From: Candidatus Flexifilum breve | GTDB taxonomy: Bacteria; Chloroflexota; Anaerolineae; Aggregatilineales; Phototrophicaceae | Direction of reading: 5' to 3' | NCBI GenBank assembly: GCA_016717205.1 | Contig: JADKGC010000010.1 | Span: 124,001-188,000, forward strand | DNA: 64,000 nucleotides | Shown: piece after piece, positions 39,904-49,022 of the stretch | How the letters are laid out: each line of letters starts with the position of its first letter | Position numbering within the stretch: the stretch's first letter is position 1 | The notes under the pieces: model-generated | Seen by the model: the letters and a program-made list of their open reading frames with translations, nothing else | Told to the model about the DNA's origin: nothing | The model's database searches: none | Made by a program: the position numbers and the translations under genes

Positions 39904-40842
39904 TTAGTACAGATACCTTGAACGTCTCGCGTACATGTTGATCAGTTCGCGCAGCTTTTCCGCGAGATCGAATTCCAGATATTCGTGCCCATATCTGGCA
40001 AGATCGGCATCCAAGACTTTTGCGCTTTGATTCACCATATTCCCCCGTACTTGGGTAAACAGATTAAATGCTGTATTTCCAGCCTCTTTGTTATCGTCAT
40101 CTGGCGTTTGGCTGAGATGTTCCATCGCATTTGCCGCCGTGAAGCTCATTGCGCCTATCACTTCGACGTGGTTACGATAACCCAGTTCCTGAAATCGTTT
40201 TTGAACTTCTCCAAGTGAGATGAGAACGCCACGAGCGGTACGCGGTTGTCCTCTACGTATGCGGACATGCGCGCCTTTTGCCTCCTTTGCTCGTTCAAAA
40301 TCGTCAGCTATGGTCTCGACATACCCCCAGAGCTTTTCAACGATGAGCCATTCTGCGATATGCTTTGAGATGGCGCTTGGCAAAATACCGTGTCGCAGAC
40401 TTTGAATTACGATTTGATCATCACTTTCAGCTAGATATTCCCATGACGAAAGGGGTTGCCCCAGCATCATTGTCGATACGCGGCGGAAACCAGCATCAAA
40501 ATCTTCTGTGAAATCTCCAAACGTATACTTTGAGATCCACTGAGGGTGGGTTGTTCCATCGCCGTTGAATATGCGTGCTAGTACAATTCCCTTGCCGTGG
40601 CTCTCTGCATGCTGCAATTCACGTTGGCACCATTCACTGACGATAGAAAACGGCGTCATCACCAGCAGCAGATAATCCCGGCCTTCGATCTGGGCTTCAA
40701 GTTCTCTGGGATAATTTGCAGCAGGTAAGCGGCGATCCCAAAAGACATCCATATACATGCTCAGTGAATAAGACAAACGCCGTGTGAAATCCAGACCATC
40801 TTTATGAGCATAGCTGATGAATACACTTTTTCTATCAGTCAT
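39904..40842 (-). CDS. TIR-domain protein within the type I restriction locus
   Basis: 312 residues. TIR domain at 1-130: VFISYAHKDG, VFWDRRLPAANY, LLLVMTPFSIVSEWCQREL, with Glu75 at the catalytic Glu position of NAD-hydrolysing TIRs. The remaining 180 residues are mostly helical, unlike known sensor domains, with a segment GYRNHVEVIGAMSF. The start overlaps the hsdS stop (TCAT, ATGA), so it is translated with hsdS. This coupling suggests that the TIR effector is tied to the restriction-modification complex. NAD depletion upon phage challenge is inference. Confidence 0.85.
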   Translation of the reverse strand: MTDRKSVFISYAHKDGLDFTRRLSYSLSMYMDVFWDRRLPAANYPRELEAQIEGRDYLLLVMTPFSIVSEWCQRELQHAESHGKGIVLARIFNGDGTTHPQWISKYTFGDFTEDFDAGFRRVSTMMLGQPLSSWEYLAESDDQIVIQSLRHGILPSAISKHIAEWLIVEKLWGYVETIADDFERAKEAKGAHVRIRRGQPRTARGVLISLGEVQKRFQELGYRNHVEVIGAMSFTAANAMEHLSQTPDDDNKEAGNTAFNLFTQVRGNMVNQSAKVLDADLARYGHEYLEFDLAEKLRELINMYARRSRYLY

Positions 40843-42077
40843 ACCCGTACCTGACCGCTCAACAGCTTCTGCATCAATCCGCGCTTGACCTCGCGCAGCC
40901 TCGCCGCCTCCACCCGCAAATCGCGGATCGCCGCATCATGGTCGCCCAGGATGGCGGCAATTTCGCGCTGTTCCTCTAGTGAGGGAAGCGGCGCAATGAA
41001 GCTATTCAAATCAGTTTGGCTAACGCTCATTTGATAGCCTCGCTTTGCTTGATTCTTGATCTGATTACGCAGAGTGTTATGACTCAGCAAGAACAAAGCA
41101 AAGCCGTCATAGATCTGCGATTGATCCAGACGAAAACGAATCATATTACTTTCGTAGACTACGGGTTCGGATAAGTTACCTACCAACGCAGTTTTACCAA
41201 CAATATCAATACTGCCATTGACGCGATTCATAATGAAGTCTCCTCGATATACACGATAGGAGGTAAGTTCATCATTGCTCACATCGATTCGCTTTGATGG
41301 TACATCCCGGATAACTTGCCCACCTTCATAAGTATCAACGCGAATTATAGGTGTTCCGCGACCGTAGAAACTCTCTGGTTTGTACAACCCATTCTGAGCA
41401 AAAGTGATAAGGGTACCAAATTTCTTAACTTCCCACCCCGCAGGTATCTCGCCGATGGACGTATGCTGCGTCGGTGCGCCTTCACCCGCCAGCCCGTATG
41501 TAAACAGACGATGCATTGCCCCACGCTTGACCTCTTGCGCCGTTTCGACCTGCACCTCGACGCGGGCAATGTTCGCGTCTGCATCGCACAAAACTTCGGC
41601 AATCCGGCGCTGCTCGTCTATCGGCGGCAGGGGGATAACAATGCTGCCAAATGCGTCAAAACGTAACTTTCTCCTTCTGACGTTTGTTCCCTCAGAGTTT
41701 GCTCGATAGTATGGTACGATTTCATCGGAGGTGAGAACAGCTTCCAGAAAATCTGTATCAACCCTATGTGAGCGAGACCGGAAAATTACATAGGCGGGGC
41801 TAACAACGCCAGAAAAAACATATTGATTACGCCCTATTGAACCATCCCAAGCAAGCATAGGATCGTATACGAAATCCCCAGTATGGAGAATTTTGTAACG
41901 TTCTGTATCTTTGCTTGCAATTCTCTGCTTGAATTTTTCTTTTTGCAGAATAACTCCGTGAATTTTACTGCAACTAAACACCTCATATTCATCAAGTCCG
42001 GCACGTTCGGTGTATTCTTCTACAAGTTCGCTAATTTCAACAAGTCGCCAGCCTTCTGGCAGATGGTCAGGTTTCAT
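40839..42077 (-). CDS. hsdS: Type I restriction-modification specificity subunit S
   Basis: 412 residues with two target-recognition halves, each ending in a conserved helix: PLPPIDEQRRIAEVL (about 148-162) and PLPSLEEQREIAAIL (about 365-380). This internal repeat is diagnostic of HsdS, which binds the two half-sites and holds two HsdM. The target cannot be read from sequence. The gene is separated from hsdM by a divergent two-gene cassette on the other strand and overlaps the TIR gene at its end. Confidence 0.93.
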   Translation of the reverse strand: MKPDHLPEGWRLVEISELVEEYTERAGLDEYEVFSCSKIHGVILQKEKFKQRIASKDTERYKILHTGDFVYDPMLAWDGSIGRNQYVFSGVVSPAYVIFRSRSHRVDTDFLEAVLTSDEIVPYYRANSEGTNVRRRKLRFDAFGSIVIPLPPIDEQRRIAEVLCDADANIARVEVQVETAQEVKRGAMHRLFTYGLAGEGAPTQHTSIGEIPAGWEVKKFGTLITFAQNGLYKPESFYGRGTPIIRVDTYEGGQVIRDVPSKRIDVSNDELTSYRVYRGDFIMNRVNGSIDIVGKTALVGNLSEPVVYESNMIRFRLDQSQIYDGFALFLLSHNTLRNQIKNQAKRGYQMSVSQTDLNSFIAPLPSLEEQREIAAILGDHDAAIRDLRVEAARLREVKRGLMQKLLSGQVRV

Positions 42078-42163
42078 TCAGTCATTTCCGTTTCCGCCGC
42101 TGGTTTCATCCGTGATACAATCACTTTACTCGATGGCGTACTGGTAGAGAAAAGGTTTTCGTT

Positions 42164-42508
42164 ATGGTGGATGCGACAATTACAGAAGTCATCCCGATTT
42201 ATACTGATCAAGATGGCAGACTGCGTGTCAGCGGTACGCGGGTGCTGCTCGATCTCATTGTCCATGCTTACCAGCGCGGCGAAACCCCCGAACATATTGT
42301 GCAAATGTACACCACGCTCACGCTGGATCAAGTCTATCTCGCTATCGGCTACTATCTGCGGCACCGTGAAACCGTTGACGATTACATCCGCCGCATGGAC
42401 GAAGAAGCGGAACGACTGCGGCGTGAGTGGGAAGCGAAGTATCCCCCCAAAGTCACGAAAGCCGAACTGCGGGCGCGGTTGCAAGCCAGGCAAGACAACG
42501 CCGAATGA
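42164..42508 (+). CDS. DUF433 family antitoxin-like protein
   Basis: 114 residues. The DUF433 winged-helix core is visible: LRVSGTRVLLDLIVHAYQRGETPEHIVQMYTTLT (seen in parts) then LDQVYLAIGYYLRH. DUF433 proteins commonly pair with PIN-like DUF5615 proteins in proposed toxin-antitoxin modules. The stop overlaps the ATG of the DUF5615 gene (ATGA), which supports the pairing. It lies on the plus strand between hsdS and hsdM. Confidence 0.85.
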   Translation: MVDATITEVIPIYTDQDGRLRVSGTRVLLDLIVHAYQRGETPEHIVQMYTTLTLDQVYLAIGYYLRHRETVDDYIRRMDEEAERLRREWEAKYPPKVTKAELRARLQARQDNAE

Positions 42509-42849
42509 AATTCCTCGCGGATGAAAACTTCAACAACGATATTCTGCGTGGTGTCTGGCGGCGCATCCCGGATGCCAGCTTCACCCGTGTGCAGGATACC
42601 GAGATCGCTGGGGCAGATGATCCGCGTGTGCTGGAATATGCCGCTGAACAGGGTTACATCATCCTCTCACACGATGTCAACACCATGCGCGGCTACTTCT
42701 ATGACCGCGTCACAGCCGAACTGCCCGCACCGGCGCTGTTCCTCGTCCGCAAGCAAACGCCCGTTGGCGATGTGATCGATGCGCTCGAACTCATCATCCT
42801 CGCCAGCGATGAGTCCGAATGGCTGGGGCAAGTCACCTACATCCCGTAA
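42505..42849 (+). CDS. DUF5615 PIN-like toxin-type protein
   Basis: 114 residues from an ATG within the DUF433 stop. It opens with KFLADENF, then EIAGADDPRVLEYAAEQGY and ILSHDVNTMRGYFYDRV: the acidic residues Asp/Glu of the Mut7-C/PIN-like fold (LxDENxx and SxDxDM-like). Such proteins are predicted RNases in type II toxin-antitoxin modules with DUF433. Activity is inferred. It ends one base before the convergent hsdM stop. Confidence 0.85.
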   Translation: MKFLADENFNNDILRGVWRRIPDASFTRVQDTEIAGADDPRVLEYAAEQGYIILSHDVNTMRGYFYDRVTAELPAPALFLVRKQTPVGDVIDALELIILASDESEWLGQVTYIP

Positions 42850-42850
42850 G

Positions 42851-44365
42851 TTAGTCCTTCAACATCCCCAACCGCCGCAGATGTTCATTGAGCTTCGCTT
42901 CGGCTGCCTGCCGCGCCTGCACCGCTTCCTGATACCGCGCAATCGCCGCGTCCATGTCAACGGGTTCTTCCGGCTCAACCGTATCCACGTAGCGCGGGAT
43001 GTTCAGATTGAAGTCATTCTCGCGGACTTCATCCACACTCACCACGCTGGCATAGCGCTCCTGATTTTCCCACGTATCATAAGCGCTCACGATCCGAGCG
43101 ATGTCTTCATCACGCAGCACATTCTGGTTCGTGCCGTTGGCGAAACCTTCCGCCGCATGGACGAACAGAATCTGTCCGGCACGCTCTTTGCGCTTCGCCT
43201 TGTTGAAGATCAGCACGGCGGCGGGGATGCCGGTGCCATAGAACAGGTTCGGCGGCAGCCCGATCACGGCCTCAAGCCAGTCTTTTTCGATGATCCCCTG
43301 CCGGATTTTGGCTTCCTGCCCACCCCGGAACAACACGCCATGCGGCATGACCACGCCGCACATGCCATCCAGCATCAGTGTGGCGATCATGTGCTGCACA
43401 AATGCCAGATCGCCGTAACTTGCAGGCGGCACGCCGAATTGAAAGCGCCCGGATTTGTCCGCTTCTGCTTCTTCCTTGCCCCAACTGCTCAACGAAAACG
43501 GCGGGTTCGCCAGCACCCGATTGAACAACATCAACTGACCATCGCGCTTGAGTTTCGGCTCGCGGATGGTATCGCCTTTTTCAATGACCGCATCCAACCG
43601 ACCATGCAGCAGCATGTTCATCTTGGCGATTGACCACGTGTTGAGGTTCTTTTCCTGCCCGAACAGGCGCAGATTGCGCGGATTGCCGCCGTGCTCCTGC
43701 ACATAGCGAGCGCATTCCAGCAGCATACCCCCGCTGCCGACCGTCGGATCGCAGATGTACATGCCCTCGGTGGGCTTTAGCAGTTCGACGAGCAGTCGCA
43801 CCACCTGACGCGGCGTGTAGAATTCGCCCCCCTTTTTACCGGCATCGTCGGCAAACTTGGCGATGAGATACATATAGGCATCGCCGAGCATATCCGGGTT
43901 GGGGATTTCCTCGTCTCCGAGCCGCATCTTGCCGAAGTGGGCAATCAGTTTGAGCAGCGTCACATCGGGTAAGCGGTCTTTGTTGTTGAAATCAATCGGC
44001 GTCAGTACGCCGACTAACGCAGGGTTATTCGGATGCTCTTCCAGCGCATAGAACGCCTTCTGAATCTCCTCACCGATGTTGAACGTTTTCTGGCTGAGAT
44101 TCTTCCAGCGTGCCCGTTCCGGCACAAAGAATTGATGTTCGTCCGGGTCTTCGGCGATCTTTTCGGCTTCCACTCGGCTCAAGCCCTCAGCCATTTGATG
44201 CTCGATGACAGCTTTCGCCTCATCTTCGAACACATCCGATAGCCGCTTGAGAAACAACATGCCAAAGATGTAGTTCTTGTAATCGCTGGAGTCGATGCTC
44301 CCGCGCAGAATATTGGCGCTCTCCCATACATGGGACTCCAGTTGTTTTTGAGTCAGTTTGGTCAT
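42851..44365 (-). CDS. hsdM: Type I restriction-modification DNA methyltransferase subunit M
   Basis: 504 residues. The N-terminal helical domain (LESHVWESANILRGSIDSSD) is followed by the SAM-binding core with GGEFYTPRQVVRLLVEL, DPTVGSGGML (about 205) and the catalytic ANPPFS (about 287), the N6-adenine methyltransferase motif. It modifies host sites with HsdS. It is the first gene of the minus-strand locus. The C-terminal helical tail fits interaction with HsdS. Confidence 0.95.
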   Translation of the reverse strand: MTKLTQKQLESHVWESANILRGSIDSSDYKNYIFGMLFLKRLSDVFEDEAKAVIEHQMAEGLSRVEAEKIAEDPDEHQFFVPERARWKNLSQKTFNIGEEIQKAFYALEEHPNNPALVGVLTPIDFNNKDRLPDVTLLKLIAHFGKMRLGDEEIPNPDMLGDAYMYLIAKFADDAGKKGGEFYTPRQVVRLLVELLKPTEGMYICDPTVGSGGMLLECARYVQEHGGNPRNLRLFGQEKNLNTWSIAKMNMLLHGRLDAVIEKGDTIREPKLKRDGQLMLFNRVLANPPFSLSSWGKEEAEADKSGRFQFGVPPASYGDLAFVQHMIATLMLDGMCGVVMPHGVLFRGGQEAKIRQGIIEKDWLEAVIGLPPNLFYGTGIPAAVLIFNKAKRKERAGQILFVHAAEGFANGTNQNVLRDEDIARIVSAYDTWENQERYASVVSVDEVRENDFNLNIPRYVDTVEPEEPVDMDAAIARYQEAVQARQAAEAKLNEHLRRLGMLKD

Positions 44366-44467
44366 CGCAATGATTTCATAGGGCTAAGTTTTCACCTTAA
44401 TTCTACAGCAGGAAAGATTATAGGACACGGGAGGCGGTAATGCGCGGGGGAAACGCTGGCGGCTTGC

Positions 44468-44504
44468 AAAATAAAAACGCGGCTGGAGTTTGCGTCCCCA
44501 GCCA
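44468..44504 (-). terminator. Rho-independent terminator of the sigma-like gene
   Basis: On the minus strand GGCTGG (44503-44498) pairs with CCAGCC (44486-44481), followed by GCG and TTTTTATTTT (44477-44468). It lies 13 bases after the stop at 44517. Confidence 0.75.
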
Positions 44505-44516
44505 AGACGAGGTTAG

Positions 44517-45383
44517 TCATGCGGCACAGCGGTAGACCTTGTTCAGCTCACGATGGGCGACCAAGCGCAGGTAATGCACGTGGCTCTTCGGCAGATTTAA
44601 CCGCTGCATCAACTGCTTGCAGCTCTCGTCAGCCGCCATGCTCCGCAGCGTCGCCACCATCCGCAGATTGCCTTCCGCATCATATCGATCAACAAGACGC
44701 AGCAGTGGCGCTTCACTTCCCGCGCGATAGCGCTCTTGCCACGTCGCTTTGGTCGGCGCGAACAACTCTAGCTTCTCACAAAGTTCGCTTCGCAGCGGCT
44801 TGACGACGCTCGTCAGCCACCAGCATTTCTTCGTGCCGCCTTTGCCCGCAATCGCGGCGGCGTCATCCGGTCCGACCTCGGTCGTGATGTAGTACAGCGC
44901 CGCCAAGTGCGGAAGGCTGTCCATATATTTGTCCGCTGTCTCACCAAGGACGCGCTCAATATCGAGCCGGAGTTCAATCGCCTCAGCGTACTGGGCATAG
45001 CCACGGCTGTGACCATGATCGAACCCGTCAATGACAAACTCGTCGGGGTCACCGCTGCGGGTCGCCAAATCGTCGAGATACACCTCATGGCGCAACAGCT
45101 TGCGGAAGGTATGAGGATTGGCGCGGTTCAGGAGCAGCTTGAGCGCGCCGCCTTTGTCCACATCTGCCAAAAGGTGAGTATCCGCGCTTAGGTCCAGCCA
45201 CAGCCGCATAAACGCATGCGCCACCAAATCGGGAAGGTCGCTGTCAGCATTGCCGTAGTAGCGCAGCAGGCGATTGAGGTTGGGCGTGAGATCGGCGTAG
45301 ATCTCGTCGAAGGTGCAGCGACCCGCCCATCCGGTCGCATAGCGAGCCATCCGCGGAAACGGCTTGATGTCAAAACTGGTCAT
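44517..45383 (-). CDS. Sigma-70-like / ECF-like regulatory protein of the mobile element
   Basis: 288 residues from ATG 45383, with GGGAG about 10 bases upstream. The segment DLTPNLNRLLRYYGNADSDL with VAHAFMRLWLDL resembles region 2 of ECF sigma factors. The end SHVHYLRLVAHRELNKVYR could be a degenerate region 4 helix-turn-helix. The middle holds no further motif. A role as an element-borne sigma factor or RNA-polymerase-linked regulator is a guess; it could also be only a HTH protein. It has its own terminator. Confidence 0.5.
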   Translation of the reverse strand: MTSFDIKPFPRMARYATGWAGRCTFDEIYADLTPNLNRLLRYYGNADSDLPDLVAHAFMRLWLDLSADTHLLADVDKGGALKLLLNRANPHTFRKLLRHEVYLDDLATRSGDPDEFVIDGFDHGHSRGYAQYAEAIELRLDIERVLGETADKYMDSLPHLAALYYITTEVGPDDAAAIAGKGGTKKCWWLTSVVKPLRSELCEKLELFAPTKATWQERYRAGSEAPLLRLVDRYDAEGNLRMVATLRSMAADESCKQLMQRLNLPKSHVHYLRLVAHRELNKVYRCAA

Positions 45384-45916
45384 GGTGGAACACTCCCTCT
45401 CAAGCTGGAATCTGCCAGCGAGTTGAGCGCAACCGCTCATCCACGTAGGAACAGCGCAGGGAAGGAGCCTGTCAAACGAAAAAGTCGACCCGGGGAGGTC
45501 GGCGCTTTGTCGATTACAGTTGTAGGGGAGGCTTTTTAGGCGGGTAGTTCGGTGGTCACGTCCCGCAGGGATGGGGGCAACGTACTACCTGCCGGTGTTT
45601 GATAGGAGGGGATCCCGCGCTGTAGAGTCGCCGCGCGGCGGTTGTGCGAAGGTTGGTTTTTGGCTATAGTCTTCAATGTGCATTGATTCGCGACTTAGCC
45701 GATCTTTACATAGAAAAATACTTCCAGAAGTGCGAACAATAGGTATATGTTGGGGCAAGGCAAGATGAGATCTGCTGACTTAGGGTTCTTTGTGTCGAGT
45801 AGTTTTCATTGCATAACTTCTCAACTTCAAAATACTCCAGTACTCCTGTCTCAACAAGATATTGACTTTGCATTTCGCACACATAGTCCGCTGTCTAGGG
45901 AGACTAGAGGTAAGCA
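45384..45916. other. 533-base divergent intergenic region, no gene seen
   Basis: Lies between the sigma-like gene (minus) and the 1032-aa protein gene (plus). A CGACC/GGTCG hairpin sits at about 45487-45503, followed on the minus strand by TTTTT, so a terminator or attenuator in the sigma-like leader is possible. TTGACT at about 45862 lacks a good -10 partner. GC content drops sharply near 45650, marking the start of an AT-richer block. Confidence 0.4.
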
Positions 45917-48900
45917 ATGAGACCGAACCCATTTCTTACCGGTATAGCGCGCCTTTTCGTTCGGTTGGCTGATACCGATGAATTGGAAGTTATTTGGGAT
46001 TATCCCAACGAGTGCAACGAAGTCCGCTTGCTTCACAACACCGACCATATACCGCAACACCCTAATGATGGCGAGGTGTATATCTTCACACGACCGCAGC
46101 GCTCGTTTCCATTTCCGAAGGAAATCGCGTGGAATCATCTAAATCACTTCACACTGTTTGCGGTTTACGGTGAAGAGTTTGCAAGCGAACCAACCGCAGT
46201 CAAGTCCGTTGAGTACGATCTCAGACCAGTTGCTGCGATTACTTACTCGTTCGAACGTGCAGAAGTCCCTATCATGGTCTTGGAAATAAAGACCCCACCA
46301 AATCCTTACGCTATGAGTTCGACAAGCATGCGCCAAGTCAGCTTGCCAATCCTAGAACTTTACGTGCGCAAGAAATCCCCTATCATCGTCAAAACTGAAG
46401 CCAGTTTGCTCCAAATATTCCCTCAAACGTCTGTAACCTTACCACGGATTCTGCGTCAGGAAATCAATATTGACGCGGTTATGAAAGAGTTACCCATCTA
46501 CGCGCGGCTGTTTCTCAAAGATGACGACGATCGTGCAAGATATATACTTAAAGCCAACTCCACAGCGGAGGATATGGTTATTGGAGTAAAGAAAGCTGGG
46601 CTGATATCGATACATAGTCCTGGATGGTTGAGCAAACTGACTGGCTCAGATCCACGAGGTACCGCGCCTTCAACATACAGTCAGCGGGTACATTCGGGTG
46701 AACTTACAATGATTGGCTTATTGCGCGAACTCGATTCCGAAGATTTGCTCGACAAGCAAAAACGCGAAATTTTCGAGAAATGCCCTTGGAAAAGGGACCA
46801 GTTGTTCACCGGTTTACTGAGTGGTGACTCGTTCGTTGCCAGTATCGCAAGCAACCTAATTCTGGACAAGACAGAAGGGGATAAACCGTTGCTGGACGAA
46901 TTAGGTGTTCGACTGAGCCAGCAACTTGCAGCCCCTGAACACCATGTAAATGCGATCAGCATCATTATTGAGCAAATCTTGATGCCATTGTCAATGAAGT
47001 TAGATACCCGTAAGTATGCAACAGATCAGTTAACGAAAATTATCGAAACTACTGGTATCAGTTCCTCGATTTTGCAGGTTGCGGTTCCAATGTGGATGCG
47101 GTTGCTGGGTGATTGGCAGAAGAATCTTCCTAGACTACTCCAAACGAACTCAGGAGAATCAATTCTCAAGGCGATTTACTCAAGCTCACGTAGCGAAGTT
47201 TTGCCCTTCATTGAGGCTGTAATCCGACGTCAGAATTACCCACGTGAAGTGCGATTAGTGGCGCTTGAGTTAGTTGCGGGTGAAAACGTGCAAAACCGCG
47301 ACATTGATCGAATACTCGTCGAAGTCACTAGAGCGGAACCAAGTACTGAAGTTGGTAGCACAGCTTTGACTGCTCTCTTCACACGACTCAATCAAGTGAA
47401 TGGAAAGTCCGAGACGAGCCTACATATACTGCATTGGATAAAGGAGCTTGCAGAGGCAAATTCAACTCGTTCGTCCTTCGTACTTCAAATTCTGCAAGGC
47501 GTCCATAGTTGGTTGAGTGTGCATAAGCCCAGCGTTTACGGAAAACTTACACAAAATCGGTTGAATTCCGCACCGCTCGTCGACACATTTGAACTTGAGC
47601 AATACCAACAGGTCAATGCACTATTGGAAACCGTGCTTTCTTCAGAGCAGGTCATCGATATTGATAGTCTTCGCATTGGCTTGGGGTTAGTCGAGTTATC
47701 CGGAAATCCATCACAGCTCACGTTCCTGCGAAACTTGAGTTTGAGTTTTGGCGAGCCAAGCGAGCACATCTATCTCGCTCTATACAGCGCAATTATGGGA
47801 TCACGTCCCGATGACCAGTATTTCCCTGAAGAGATAGACTGGTTGTGCTCAGAAGCGTTGCGCGAACACCGTGTGCCTCGAACAAAAAAAAGTGCCATTA
47901 GAGCACTATCTGCGGTAAGCGTAACTAATCCTGACCTTCTAGCAAAAATCAGGCAGGTTGCGGCGCAAGATGAGGATGCACGCTTTGCACTCATAGAAGC
48001 TCATTTACTTTGGGAAGAGTTAAGTCTAAATCAAATCGTCGTAACTATGCGTGACAGTGAGAGTCAACGAAAACTCATCCTGCGGCGATGGAATGAACTT
48101 CCAAACCCATATTTGTTGAGTGAGATATTTCAGCTTGTTAAGTCCAGGCTGATGTCAAGCAAGGATGCGATTGATGCGCTACCAAACGTCTATCGTGAAG
48201 CAACCCCGCTCTTGCTTGCCTACGATGAACAGCAGATATTGCAGTCAAGTATTGATGGGCTTCGTGCGGAACTGAACAGTGCACTCAGTAAGTGGGAAGT
48301 TACTTCGGTAGAGGAACTTCAGCAGCGGGCTGTTTCGATGGAAAAGGATATTCAGGGTGTGGTCGACGGCATCATGCTATTGGAAGCAGCACAAACCGAC
48401 ACCCATTCCCAAGTTTCTGATGCTGCGACAGCAACTTCCGCACTATCAGTCCCAGCAGTCGCCGATCTGGAAAATCTGGAGCAGGAACTGGCAAAGCAGT
48501 CAACTGATGAACGCAAACGACTGCGCTCTATGCGCCAATTACCTGACGATACCCCAAATAAAGCTGAGTTGGTTGCTGATGCTGAACGGCAATTTAAAAT
48601 TACGAATGGGCGATACGAAGAGATTGGACAGCAACTAGCAGCAGCGAGAGCGCAAATCGAAGAAATGGGCGGAAATCTGGAGACCCAAGTAGAAGTTCAA
48701 ACGCCTTCATATCTGCCTGATTTGCGTGCACAGATTGCCCAAGAACGAGCGAATCTATCGGCAGCAAACGCACAACTGCGAGAGATTCAGCAAGATTCCG
48801 CGAACGCAAACAAACTTCAATCAACTTTGCAGAACCAGATTGATAGCCTAAATCAGCAGCTAGAAGCGAACGAGACGCGGGCTAAATCGTTTATGAACAC

Positions 48901-49015
48901 CTATCTTTCCGATGAGTTCAGACGCCAACTCACTCAGGAAATAGATCAGCGGCGTTTACAGCAATCTATGCGGCTCATCGAGTATCGTCGCGTGCTTGCT
49001 GGAAAGGATTCATAG
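45917..49015 (+). CDS. 1032-aa helical-repeat protein with C-terminal coiled coil, function unknown
   Basis: Start ATG follows AGAGGT by 5 bases. Residues 1-170 look beta-rich (IARLFVRLADTDELEVIW, GEVYIFTRP). Residues about 250-800 are helices in pairs, HEAT-like (for example LVALELVAGENVQN). Residues about 820-1015 form long coiled coils (LENLEQELAKQSTDERKR, YLPDLRAQIAQERANLSAAN). No nuclease, NTPase or membrane motif. Lower in GC than the backbone. It converges on the GAP1-like gene with 7 bases between the stops, which suggests that it belongs to the same cassette as a scaffold or sensor, but this is inference. No family recognised. Confidence 0.7.
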   Translation: MRPNPFLTGIARLFVRLADTDELEVIWDYPNECNEVRLLHNTDHIPQHPNDGEVYIFTRPQRSFPFPKEIAWNHLNHFTLFAVYGEEFASEPTAVKSVEYDLRPVAAITYSFERAEVPIMVLEIKTPPNPYAMSSTSMRQVSLPILELYVRKKSPIIVKTEASLLQIFPQTSVTLPRILRQEINIDAVMKELPIYARLFLKDDDDRARYILKANSTAEDMVIGVKKAGLISIHSPGWLSKLTGSDPRGTAPSTYSQRVHSGELTMIGLLRELDSEDLLDKQKREIFEKCPWKRDQLFTGLLSGDSFVASIASNLILDKTEGDKPLLDELGVRLSQQLAAPEHHVNAISIIIEQILMPLSMKLDTRKYATDQLTKIIETTGISSSILQVAVPMWMRLLGDWQKNLPRLLQTNSGESILKAIYSSSRSEVLPFIEAVIRRQNYPREVRLVALELVAGENVQNRDIDRILVEVTRAEPSTEVGSTALTALFTRLNQVNGKSETSLHILHWIKELAEANSTRSSFVLQILQGVHSWLSVHKPSVYGKLTQNRLNSAPLVDTFELEQYQQVNALLETVLSSEQVIDIDSLRIGLGLVELSGNPSQLTFLRNLSLSFGEPSEHIYLALYSAIMGSRPDDQYFPEEIDWLCSEALREHRVPRTKKSAIRALSAVSVTNPDLLAKIRQVAAQDEDARFALIEAHLLWEELSLNQIVVTMRDSESQRKLILRRWNELPNPYLLSEIFQLVKSRLMSSKDAIDALPNVYREATPLLLAYDEQQILQSSIDGLRAELNSALSKWEVTSVEELQQRAVSMEKDIQGVVDGIMLLEAAQTDTHSQVSDAATATSALSVPAVADLENLEQELAKQSTDERKRLRSMRQLPDDTPNKAELVADAERQFKITNGRYEEIGQQLAAARAQIEEMGGNLETQVEVQTPSYLPDLRAQIAQERANLSAANAQLREIQQDSANANKLQSTLQNQIDSLNQQLEANETRAKSFMNTYLSDEFRRQLTQEIDQRRLQQSMRLIEYRRVLAGKDS

Positions 49016-49022
49016 TACCCAT

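Noticed and set aside
44517..45383. Firm call of an ECF sigma factor
   Set aside because: Region 2 similarity is limited and region 4 is only a guess, so the label is kept as sigma-like with low confidence.
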